A DNA stretch of 7,214 nucleotides from CAVVIO01 sp963748095 (GCA_963748095.1 CAVVIO010000083.1:1-7214); one strand, 5' to 3'; positions 1 through 6,238 are shown, counted from the stretch's first letter. Notes: generated by a model not told the origin, from the letters alone. Numbers and translations: made by a program.

Positions 1-133
1 TCCGTTTATATTCAAAAGGAAGATTTGACAAGTACGATCCCGAATTGAAAATAATGATCAATCCCAGCGTTGGCATCAACAGGGGATGAAAAATATAGGA
101 AATAATATTGGCGGTTCTATTTAAAAACTTCAT
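1..133 (-). CDS. Integral membrane protein of unknown function, N-terminal fragment
   Basis: The reverse strand has an ATG at 133-131 and stays open for 44 codons to the window edge, so only the N-terminus is visible and the stop lies outside. The peptide begins MKFLNRTANIISYIFHPLLM. It continues with a hydrophobic stretch (about residues 10-30, including PTLGLIIIF) that looks like a first membrane segment with no cleavable signal peptide. The start is 32 bp downstream of the rpoN stop on the same strand, which suggests co-transcription with asnS and rpoN. From memory, Bacteroidota genomes often carry a small multi-pass membrane protein (some annotated PAP2-like) in this setting. The fragment contains no catalytic motif, so I assign no function. 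That it is a coding start is likely from the open frame, hydrophobic pattern and spacing; the family is unresolved. Confidence 0.6.
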   Translation of the reverse strand, partial: MKFLNRTANIISYIFHPLLMPTLGLIIIFNSGSYLSNLPFEYKR

Positions 134-165
134 TATTTAATTGTATATCTGGTTAATGTCATCTG

Positions 166-1626
166 TTATAATTCTTTTCTCATGCGAGCTACCGGAATAT
201 TTAATTGTTCGCGGTATTTAGCCACTGTCCTGCGGGCAATATGATATCCTTTCTTCTGAAGGATGTCGGCCAGTTTTTCATCCGTAACCGGCTTTCGTTT
301 GTCTTCATTATCGATACAATCATTTAGAATTTTCTTGATCTCGCGGGTGGATACTTCTTCACCGGACTCGGTTTGCAGGCCCTCCGAGAAAAAATATTTA
401 AGAGAATAAATACCGAAATGTGTTTGAATGTATTTACTGTTTGCTACACGCGATATGGTGGAAATATCCAGTCCGGTTACATCAGCTATATCTTTCAGGA
501 TCATCGGTTTCAACTTGGTTTCATCACCTTCCTTAAAATATTCTTTTTGATATTCAAGAATAGCATTCATGGTAAGTAACAAGGTATTTTGTCTTTGTAC
601 TATGGCATCGATAAACCATTTGGCCGAATCGAGTTTTTGCTTAACAAATGTAATAGCATCTTTCTGTTCTTTTGAATTCTTATCTCTGTTATGAATAAAT
701 GATTGCAACATATCGCTGTAAGTTCTGCTCACTCTTAATTCCGGTATATTTCTTGAATTTAGACTTAACAGCAGCTCTCCTTCATTATCTTCGAGAATGA
801 AATCAGGAACAACATGTTGGGAAGTTTTATTCAGCGGATCACTGAAAGAACTGCCGGGTTTAGGATTTAATTTCAAAATTTCATCAATAGCATCCTTCAG
901 TTCTACTTCATCAATATTCAGACGGTTCGTAATTTTATCATAATGTTTTTTTGTAAACTCCTGAAAGTGATACTTTAGAATTTTCCGTGCCAGTGCAATT
1001 TCCGGTATATCCTGCTCCTTGGCTTCAATCTGAATAAGCAAACATTCCTGCAAACTTCTGGCTCCAATTCCAATTGGATCGAAATCCTGAATGATGCGTA
1101 AAATTCCAATCAATTCTTCCTCGGTAGTATCAATATTCAACGTAAATGCCAAATCGTCGACGATAGCATCAAGCCTTCTGCGCAGATAACCGTCTTCATC
1201 AATATTTCCTATAATATATTCTGCCAGCATTTGCTGACGTTCGTCCAGGGACCTTAATCCCAGCTGGCTTTCGAGATGATCGTGAAAGGTCGACCCTACC
1301 GAAAAGGGAATATCTTCTTTTTTGTCGTCTTTCGAATAATTTTGTGTATTCAGCTTATAGCTGGGGACCTCATCATCATCGTTCAGATAATCCTCGAACG
1401 AAAATTCATCATTGTCCTTATCTTTATCATCCACACGGGATTCTTCCTCATCATCATTACTTAAATAGTCATCTTCTTCCCCTTCCTCAAGTACCGGATT
1501 TTCTTCTATTTCTTTTTTAATTCGTTGCTCAAGTTGCATGGTCGGAATTTCCAGCAGTTTTATCATCTGTATCTGCTGGGGAGATAACTTCTGTAGTAAT
1601 TTTTGCTGTAATTTTTGTTTTAGCAT
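166..1626 (-). CDS. rpoN: RNA polymerase sigma-54 factor RpoN
   Basis: This is the alternative sigma factor that directs core RNA polymerase to -24/-12 promoters and needs an AAA+ enhancer-binding activator to open DNA. The 486 residues, a normal length, show the family's order. Region I (about 1-47) is rich in Gln and Leu, with SPQQIQMIKLLEIPTMQLEQ, and contacts the activator and the -12 element. Region II (about 47-86) is very acidic. The core-binding domain spans roughly 106-300. A helix-turn-helix lies at about 377-402 (LKDIADVTGLDISTISRV), followed by GIYSLKYFFS. The RpoN box, ARRTVAKYRE, is at 464-473 and recognises the -24 GG. No key element is missing. The gene is 98 bp downstream of asnS on the same strand and 32 bp ahead of a membrane protein gene, so it is probably expressed at least partly from the asnS promoter. 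No activator gene is present in the window, so its targets cannot be inferred. Confidence 0.97.
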   Translation of the reverse strand: MLKQKLQQKLLQKLSPQQIQMIKLLEIPTMQLEQRIKKEIEENPVLEEGEEDDYLSNDDEEESRVDDKDKDNDEFSFEDYLNDDDEVPSYKLNTQNYSKDDKKEDIPFSVGSTFHDHLESQLGLRSLDERQQMLAEYIIGNIDEDGYLRRRLDAIVDDLAFTLNIDTTEEELIGILRIIQDFDPIGIGARSLQECLLIQIEAKEQDIPEIALARKILKYHFQEFTKKHYDKITNRLNIDEVELKDAIDEILKLNPKPGSSFSDPLNKTSQHVVPDFILEDNEGELLLSLNSRNIPELRVSRTYSDMLQSFIHNRDKNSKEQKDAITFVKQKLDSAKWFIDAIVQRQNTLLLTMNAILEYQKEYFKEGDETKLKPMILKDIADVTGLDISTISRVANSKYIQTHFGIYSLKYFFSEGLQTESGEEVSTREIKKILNDCIDNEDKRKPVTDEKLADILQKKGYHIARRTVAKYREQLNIPVARMRKEL

Positions 1627-1663
1627 CCACTAATCAACTTAATTTCATTTAATGATTAAAATT

Positions 1664-1684
1664 AAAAAAAGTTATCAAATAACT
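1664..1684 (-). terminator. Weak hairpin plus T-tract between asnS and rpoN
   Basis: On the minus strand AGTTAT, loop TTG and ATAACT form a 6-bp stem (1684-1670), followed directly by seven T residues (1670-1664, sharing one base with the stem). The form is that of an intrinsic terminator, but the stem has only one G-C pair and would be weak. It lies about 40 bp after the asnS stop and 38 bp before the rpoN start. It could partly attenuate read-through into rpoN, or be a chance feature of AT-rich DNA. Confidence 0.3.
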
Positions 1685-1724
1685 ACCTAACGGGTAATAA
1701 TACTATTAGAATTTTAACGAATTT

Positions 1725-3122
1725 TCAGAATTCCGCATTCTTCGGGGTCCGTGGAAAAGGAATCACATCACGAATGTTACTCATACCCGTCACAAATAGG
1801 ATCAGTCTTTCGAAGCCCAAACCGAAACCGCTGTGCGGAGCTGAACCGAATTTGCGTGTTTCGAGGTACCACCACATATCTTTTTCGGATAATTTAAGTT
1901 CCCTGATACGCTCAAGAAGGCGGTCAAGGTCTTCCTCGCGCTGGGAACCCCCGATAATTTCACCGATACGGGGAAACAGAACGTCCATGGCCCGAACTGT
2001 TTTGCCATCGTGATTCTGTTTCATATAAAAAGCTTTTATGTCTTTCGGGTAATCGGAAATGATCACTGGTTTCTTATAATGTTTTTCAACAAGGTATCGC
2101 TCGTGTTCCGACTGTAGATCGAGTCCCCAGCTTACCGGAAACTCAAATTTCTGCCGTGAATTTTCCAACACTTCAATTCCCTGGGTGTAGGTAATTCGTT
2201 CGAAGTTATTTTTAATCACAAACTCCAACCTTTCGATCAGTTCTTTGTCGTAATGTTCCTGCAGAAATTTAAGATCTTCTATACAATGATCCAGAACATA
2301 TTGAATCACGTATTTCAAAAATTCTTCTGCTAGGTCCATATTATCATTTATATCATAGAAAGCCATCTCAGGCTCGATCATCCAGAATTCGGCCAGGTGA
2401 CGGGGAGTATTTGAATTTTCGGCCCGGAAAGTGGGGCCAAATGTGTAAATCTCCGACAAGGCCAATGCACCCAGTTCGCCTTCCAGTTGTCCGCTTACAG
2501 TAAGATTGGTTTCCCGTCCGAAAAAATCTTCCTTAAAATTAATACTTCCATCCTCATCCATGGGTGGATTCTTCAGATCGAAAGTGGTAACCCTGAACAT
2601 TTCACCGGCACCTTCTGCGTCGGACCCAGTAATGATTGGAGTATGCAGATAGTAAAATCCTTTATCATTGAAATAGTTGTGAATGGCAAATGCCACATTA
2701 TGTCTAATTCTCAGAACGGCTCCAAACGTATTGGTTCTTGGTCGCAGGTGGGCTATTTCCCGCAAGAACTCCAGGGAGTGTCCTTTCTTTTGCAAAGGAT
2801 ATACATCCGGATCAGCAGTACCGTGAATAACGATCTCCTTAGCCTGAACTTCCATATGCTGGCCCTTGCCGAGAGATTCAACCAGTGTTCCGGTTATCCC
2901 TACGCAGGAACCAGTTGTAATGAGCTTCATGAGTTTCTCATCAAAACTTTCCATTTCAACCACCACCTGAATATTATGGATTATCGAACCATCATTGAGA
3001 GCAATAAATGCAATATTCTTATTTCCTCTTCGTGTTCTGACCCATCCTTTTACGTGAATTTCACGGTTGAATTCTTTTGTCTGAAGTAAATCCTTGATTT
3101 TGGTTCGTTTCAATATATCCAT
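1725..3122 (-). CDS. asnS: Asparaginyl-tRNA synthetase
   Basis: This cytoplasmic class IIb enzyme charges tRNA-Asn with asparagine using ATP. The 465 residues match the usual bacterial length. An N-terminal OB-fold anticodon-binding domain occupies about 18-105 (HVKGWVRTRRGNKNIAFIALNDGS). The catalytic domain follows. Motif 2 is at about 232-252 (FRAENSNTPRHLAEF), in the form typical of AsnRS rather than AspRS. Motif 3 is at about 433-440 (FGLGFERL), followed by IRDVIPFPRTP at the C-terminus. The ATG at 3122-3120 sits about 30 bp downstream of a good -7 promoter element and gives a full-length N-terminus, so I accept it. A direct AsnRS implies that the organism does not depend solely on transamidation of Asp-tRNA-Asn. 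It is the first gene of a probable asnS-rpoN-membrane protein unit. Nothing is truncated or unusual. Confidence 0.98.
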   Translation of the reverse strand: MDILKRTKIKDLLQTKEFNREIHVKGWVRTRRGNKNIAFIALNDGSIIHNIQVVVEMESFDEKLMKLITTGSCVGITGTLVESLGKGQHMEVQAKEIVIHGTADPDVYPLQKKGHSLEFLREIAHLRPRTNTFGAVLRIRHNVAFAIHNYFNDKGFYYLHTPIITGSDAEGAGEMFRVTTFDLKNPPMDEDGSINFKEDFFGRETNLTVSGQLEGELGALALSEIYTFGPTFRAENSNTPRHLAEFWMIEPEMAFYDINDNMDLAEEFLKYVIQYVLDHCIEDLKFLQEHYDKELIERLEFVIKNNFERITYTQGIEVLENSRQKFEFPVSWGLDLQSEHERYLVEKHYKKPVIISDYPKDIKAFYMKQNHDGKTVRAMDVLFPRIGEIIGGSQREEDLDRLLERIRELKLSEKDMWWYLETRKFGSAPHSGFGLGFERLILFVTGMSNIRDVIPFPRTPKNAEF

Positions 3123-3154
3123 TTTTGTATTTTCCAGTTGAAAAAATTATCCTG

Positions 3155-3187
3155 CAAAAATACAATTTTGACAGTAATATCCGTCAA
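3155..3187 (-). promoter_or_regulatory. Bacteroidota-type promoter of asnS
   Basis: On the minus strand TATTTTTG (3162-3155) matches the Bacteroidota -7 element TAnnTTTG exactly. A TTG (3187-3185) lies 22 bp upstream, within the spacing reported for this promoter class. Transcription would begin near 3148-3150, giving a leader of about 25 nt before the asnS ATG, too short for a riboswitch or T-box. The motif match is seen; activity is inferred. Confidence 0.6.
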
Positions 3188-3199
3188 TCATTTAGCTTT

Positions 3200-3241
3200 A
3201 TCTGATTTAAAATTCGGTAAAATTGCTTGTGAAAATCAGAT
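3200..3241. repeat. 9-bp perfect inverted repeat upstream of the asnS promoter
   Basis: ATCTGATTT at 3200-3208 is repeated as its exact reverse complement AAATCAGAT at 3233-3241, separated by 24 bp. It begins 13 bp upstream of the asnS -33 element and ends 34 bp downstream of the mscL stop. Neither strand has a T-tract after the second arm, so it is not a standard intrinsic terminator. It could be an operator, part of a processed mscL 3' end, or chance. Confidence 0.4.
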
Positions 3242-3261
3242 TGTAAAAATGATCCCGTTGA

Positions 3262-3286
3262 ATACAGCTTTGTGATTAAGCTATAT
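3262..3286 (-). terminator. Hairpin over the mscL stop codon (possible 3' end structure)
   Basis: In the minus-strand RNA the arm ATATAGCTT (3286-3278) pairs with AAGCTGTAT (3270-3262) over 9 bp with one G-U wobble, closing a 7-nt loop. The mscL stop codon straddles the stem-loop junction. No T-tract follows directly; a run of five T comes only about 10 nt later. It may stabilise or define the mscL 3' end rather than act as a classic terminator. Confidence 0.35.
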
Positions 3287-3713
3287 TTTTATCCCGGTTT
3301 TCTTTTAGCAGATCCCTGATATCTGTAAGCAATTCAATATCTTTAGGCGTAGTTACTTCCGTATTGGACGGGTCTTCCGATTTTCTTTTAAAGCGGTTAA
3401 ACGTTTTAATAACCAGAAAAATGGTAAAAGCAACTATAATAAAGTCCAATAGTCCCTGCATAAAAATTCCATAATTTATTGTTATCAAGGCATTTATTAT
3501 ATTGCCTTCAGCATCTTTCACTTCAGGCTGCAAAATGAATTTAAAGTTCGAAAGGTCAACCTTACCCAAAAGATAACCGAAAGGAGGCATAATAATATCT
3601 TTCACCAATGAACTTATGATTTTATTGAAAGCGGTACCAATGATAATACCTACAGCCATATCAAACATATTTCCCTTTAAGGCAAATTCCCTGAATTCTT
3701 TAAAAATTTTCAT
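3276..3713 (-). CDS. mscL: Large-conductance mechanosensitive channel MscL
   Basis: MscL is a homopentameric inner-membrane channel that opens under membrane tension and releases small solutes after hypo-osmotic shock. The 145 residues are close to the 136 of the E. coli protein and align along the whole length. The N-terminal amphipathic helix is FKEFREFALKGN (about 4-15). TM1 (about 16-44) holds the pore-lining MAVGIIIGTAFNKIISSLV and the conserved DIIMPP at 39-44. A periplasmic loop covers about 45-79. TM2 is at about 80-103 (YGIFMQGLLDFIIVAFTIF). The cytoplasmic helix ends with LLTDIRDLLKENRD, almost the E. coli wording. The gene starts about 30 bp after the terminator of the upstream TPR gene, so it probably has its own promoter. 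The best -7 candidate is TATATTTA at 3744-3737, touching the terminator's T-tract, but it lacks a clear -33 partner. Confidence 0.98.
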   Translation of the reverse strand: MKIFKEFREFALKGNMFDMAVGIIIGTAFNKIISSLVKDIIMPPFGYLLGKVDLSNFKFILQPEVKDAEGNIINALITINYGIFMQGLLDFIIVAFTIFLVIKTFNRFKRKSEDPSNTEVTTPKDIELLTDIRDLLKENRDKNIA

Positions 3714-3743
3714 AGTTATTAGTTTTAGGTTTTTAGTAAATAT

Positions 3744-3773
3744 AAAAAAAGCCGCAGATAAAATCCACGGCTT
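3744..3773 (-). terminator. Intrinsic terminator of the TPR gene
   Basis: On the minus strand AAGCCGTGGAT (3773-3763) and ATCTGCGGCTT (3759-3749) form an 11-bp stem with two G-U wobbles in the middle and a 3-nt TTT loop. A run of seven T (3750-3744) begins with the last bases of the second arm. It lies 23 bp after the TPR stop codon. The wobble pairs become mismatches in the opposite direction and no T-tract follows there, so it acts for the minus strand only. Confidence 0.85.
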
Positions 3774-3796
3774 AATTAAAATATAGATATCAGTGA

Positions 3797-4786
3797 TTAT
3801 TCACCGCATTTCAGCACATATTTAATCTGGTATTTTGCTGATTGTTCAAAAGCGCCATAGGAAGCTTTTTTAAAGGCTTCGCATGCAGCCGGATATTCCT
3901 GTTTTCCTTTATAGGCATTGCCCAGTTCAAAATAGTCTTTTGCTTTTTTAACATTATTGTCGATTTCATATTTTAAAGCATTATTTGCTGCTTCAATAGC
4001 TTCATCCCAATTAGAAAGCGAATTTTGTACAGCAGCCAGTAAATAATAAGCTGTAGCATTATCATTTTTATAAACCAGCGATTGCTTAACATATTTTATA
4101 GCATCTTCATATTTAGCCGATCCTTTTGCTTTGTTTGCTTTCTCAAGGAAATAGGTTGCTGCTACATCTTCAACCCTGTTTCCCAGTTTACTGTCATTGC
4201 TGGCTTTAGTTAATTGTAATGCCTTATCAGCCGATTCCTTAACTTTATCTCCATTGTCAAGTTTACTGTATGTGAGGGCCAAATAATAATATGCAGCAGC
4301 AAACTGCGGATTGGCATTGGCAGCATTGTTAAATTGCGTTACTGCATTCTGAAAATCTCCCTTTTTGTAATAGTCTATCCCTATCTGACTGTAAACCTGC
4401 GGTATGGCGTCTGTAGCTTCCTTGGCTGTGGCTGCATCGTTATATGTAGTAGCCACTTTCTTTGCAGTTTGAAATTGTTTTACTGCTTTATCAAAATTTT
4501 TATTCTGAAAATAATCTTTAGCCAGTTGAAGGTTCAATTTTGGTAATAATCCCTCGGTTTGGGTCAGCAATGATTTTGCCTCTTCATCTCCCTGAAGTTT
4601 ATTACAAATGCTAACCACCTGATTGAATTGTTTGATGGCCTCTTCAAGATTATTACTACTGTTTGCAGTTACACCGTTGTTGAAAGCTTCTTTTGCTTCA
4701 TTAATAGTCTGTGCATTCAACAAGAAGGGAAAAAAAAGAATCAACAGTAATAATTTTAACCCACGATAAGTATGCTCTCCATTCAT
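3797..4786 (-). CDS. Secreted or periplasmic TPR-repeat protein
   Basis: The 329-residue protein begins with a signal peptide: a short charged N-terminus, a hydrophobic core at about 12-23 (LLLLILFFPFLL), and a likely signal peptidase I cleavage at NA|Q (25/26). The mature part is almost all tetratricopeptide-like helix pairs, about seven of them, at roughly 31-60, 85-118, 131-164, 165-193, 208-243, 244-277 and 282-316. The third is the clearest (GIDYYKKGDFQNAVTQFNNA). Such repeats form protein-binding superhelices. No enzyme motif, membrane anchor, lipobox or C-terminal sorting domain is visible, so a soluble periplasmic scaffold or assembly role is the most that can be inferred. The gene appears monocistronic, with its own promoter upstream and a strong terminator after the stop. 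Cysteines at 61, 302 and 327 could pair in the periplasm. The substrate or partner is unknown. Confidence 0.9.
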   Translation of the reverse strand: MNGEHTYRGLKLLLLILFFPFLLNAQTINEAKEAFNNGVTANSSNNLEEAIKQFNQVVSICNKLQGDEEAKSLLTQTEGLLPKLNLQLAKDYFQNKNFDKAVKQFQTAKKVATTYNDAATAKEATDAIPQVYSQIGIDYYKKGDFQNAVTQFNNAANANPQFAAAYYYLALTYSKLDNGDKVKESADKALQLTKASNDSKLGNRVEDVAATYFLEKANKAKGSAKYEDAIKYVKQSLVYKNDNATAYYLLAAVQNSLSNWDEAIEAANNALKYEIDNNVKKAKDYFELGNAYKGKQEYPAACEAFKKASYGAFEQSAKYQIKYVLKCGE

Positions 4787-4826
4787 AATACTGATATTTT
4801 GATAATTAGTTAAATATTTTTTTTGA

Positions 4827-4834
4827 CAAATATA
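4827..4834 (-). promoter_or_regulatory. Probable -7 element of the TPR gene promoter
   Basis: On the minus strand TATATTTG (4834-4827) matches the Bacteroidota -7 consensus TAnnTTTG exactly. It lies 40 bp upstream of the ATG, so the leader would be about 33 nt. The expected -33 position holds only a run of T, without a clear TTG, so the promoter is supported by one element only. Confidence 0.5.
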
Positions 4835-5124
4835 ATCAAGTACTTCAAATAAAAAAATCCTAACAGTTAATTGACAAATAAAATGCCAGAATTTTTATAA
4901 TTAGTGATTTCAAAAAATTTATTGATTATAACAAATTAACATTCAATTGTTTTTATTCGCTTTTTATATTTAATAATAATTTAATTTCAATTAATTAATA
5001 CTTTAAAAATGATGATCAACATAAACAATACACAGAAATGGGAGTACTTTATGAAAAATGTTTTTAGTATAATCCCTATTTAAATATCCTGTTTTCCTTT
5101 TAATTTTATATTTTCTAATCTCCC

Positions 5125-5142
5125 GCATTGGCATTAGCATTG
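5125..5142. repeat. Three tandem copies of the hexamer GCATTR
   Basis: GCATTG, GCATTA and GCATTG follow each other without a gap in the otherwise AT-rich intergenic region, 132 bp before the gldA-like start. The unit is too short and too few in copy number for a CRISPR or a classic minisatellite. It may be chance or a small binding-site cluster. Confidence 0.6.
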
Positions 5143-5238
5143 AATCCGTTTATAGTTCGCCTGAATAAATTAAATAGTTTCTCTTTTTTTATAAAATAAT
5201 AATAAGTGAATGTTCCGCCATTACAAAAAAGAATTTTA

Positions 5239-5246
5239 TAATTTTA
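5239..5246 (+). promoter_or_regulatory. Candidate -7 element upstream of the gldA-like gene
   Basis: TAATTTTA fits TAnnTTTG except for the last base and would give a start near 5253 and a leader of about 22 nt. No TTG occurs at the expected upstream distance (the region reads TGTTCC), so support is weak. Confidence 0.3.
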
Positions 5247-5274
5247 CCATCCGTAAAGAACGATATACCAGATA

Positions 5275-6186
5275 ATGTCTATTATTGTCGAGAAAATTAT
5301 AAAAACCTATGGTAAACAATTTGCATTAAAAAATGTTTCGTTTACCATAGACACAGGGCAGATAGTTGGATTTATAGGACCGAACGGAGCAGGAAAATCC
5401 ACCCTAATGAAAATAATTTGCGGTTATCTTCCTCCCGACACAGGAAAGGTTCTGGTAAATGGAATGGATGTGGTGGAAAAATCCCTGGAAGTCAGGAAAC
5501 ATCTTGGATATCTTCCCGAATTAAATCCGCTTTATCCCGAAATGTATGTTAAAGAATACCTGGCATATGTTGGCGGTATCTATAAACTAGGGAATCATAC
5601 CGAAGAAAGGATTAAAGATATTATCTGGCTAACCGGACTTGAAATTGAGCAACATAAAAAAATCGGTGCATTATCAAAAGGTTACCGTCAGAGAGTAGGA
5701 TTAGCTCAATCACTTTTACACAATCCGGATGTTTTGATTTTAGATGAACCCACTACCGGACTTGATCCTAATCAGATCATTGAAATCCGTAATCTGATAT
5801 CCACCCTGGGAAAAGAAAAAACAGTCCTGTTATCCACGCATATAATGCAGGAAGTTGAAGCTATTTGTGATAAAGTAATCATCATTAATAAAGGGGAAAT
5901 AATTGCTGATGAAAAAGCTGGTAATATCAGCTCTCTCGGGCAAAAATCCTTTCAAACCATACAGGTTGAAGTGGATAAAGAAATAAGTGAAAAGGAACTG
6001 TTGGAAATACGGAATGTGGATAAAGTCAAAAATATTGGTCACTCAACATGGCTTCTCGAAAGCAATTCAACAGAAGATATTCGCCCGGCTATATTTGATT
6101 ATTGCGTGGCACATAATCTGAAAGTTCTATCGTTACAGAAGATGAATAAAAAGCTGGAAGAAGTTTTTCGTGAATTGACAAAATAA
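5275..6186 (+). CDS. gldA: GldA-like ABC transporter ATP-binding protein
   Basis: This is the cytoplasmic ATPase subunit of an ABC transporter. Walker A is GPNGAGKST (35-43). The Q-loop region reads GYLPELNPLY (78-87), with Glu in place of Gln, as is usual in this DrrA/CcmA-like branch. The signature is LSKGYRQRVGLAQ (133-145), Walker B VLILDEP (153-159), the D-loop GLDP (162-165), and the switch His is 189 in LLSTHIMQEVEAICD. About 80 further residues form the C-terminal extension of the GldA family. Overall length (303) and wording closely resemble Flavobacterium GldA as I remember it. GldA works with GldF and GldG in flavobacterial gliding, but homologues occur in Bacteroidota not known to glide, and no permease gene is adjacent here; metK follows. 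Gliding is therefore not shown. The ATG at 5275 gives the expected MSIIVEKIIKTYG start. No Shine-Dalgarno sequence is evident, which is common in this phylum. Confidence 0.88.
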   Translation: MSIIVEKIIKTYGKQFALKNVSFTIDTGQIVGFIGPNGAGKSTLMKIICGYLPPDTGKVLVNGMDVVEKSLEVRKHLGYLPELNPLYPEMYVKEYLAYVGGIYKLGNHTEERIKDIIWLTGLEIEQHKKIGALSKGYRQRVGLAQSLLHNPDVLILDEPTTGLDPNQIIEIRNLISTLGKEKTVLLSTHIMQEVEAICDKVIIINKGEIIADEKAGNISSLGQKSFQTIQVEVDKEISEKELLEIRNVDKVKNIGHSTWLLESNSTEDIRPAIFDYCVAHNLKVLSLQKMNKKLEEVFRELTK

Positions 6187-6238
6187 ATCAAAATACTTTA
6201 ATCCTTTGATAAATATACAGATATAAGAGACAAACGAC

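Larger units (their letters stand above)
4787..5274. other. 488-bp AT-rich divergent intergenic region
   Basis: This separates the minus-strand TPR gene from the plus-strand gldA-like gene and should hold both promoters. I see no tRNA, rRNA, riboswitch or transposon end in it. It contains the TPR -7 element (4834-4827), a 10-bp direct repeat TTGACAAATA at 4823 and 4871, a short plus-strand open frame of 24 codons (5009-5083), a triple GCATTR hexamer repeat (5125-5142), and a weak candidate -7 element TAATTTTA (5239-5246) for the gldA-like gene. Much of the rest is low-complexity A and T. The length is large for this window, where the other gaps are 32 to 153 bp. Confidence 0.7.

Noticed and set aside
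373..579. Plus-strand open frames antisense to rpoN (also 1276-1464)
   Set aside because: They are shadows of rpoN codons; the second reflects the acidic region read backwards as Ile/Phe-rich sequence.
1774..2013. Two overlapping open frames (plus strand 1774-2013, minus strand 1802-2008)
   Set aside because: Both fall inside the motif 3 half of asnS in other frames and have low-complexity Arg/Ser-rich or unrelated sequence.
2487..3089. 200-codon open frame on the plus strand
   Set aside because: It lies entirely antisense to asnS, whose full-length motifs are unambiguous; the translated product has no recognisable domain.
4334..4546. 70-codon plus-strand frame
   Set aside because: It is antisense to the TPR gene and hydrophobic only because Lys/Asn/Ala codons are read in reverse.
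5003..5140. 45-codon minus-strand frame in the divergent region
   Set aside because: It starts in the hexamer repeat, has Lys/Arg-rich composition expected from AT-rich DNA, and shows no family resemblance.
5830..6042. 70-codon minus-strand frame
   Set aside because: It is antisense to the C-terminal part of the gldA-like gene, with no domain or plausible start context.
6187..6210. Possible gldA terminator (ATCAAA paired with TTTGAT)
   Set aside because: The stem is only 6 bp with a 12-nt loop and is followed by A-rich rather than T-rich sequence.
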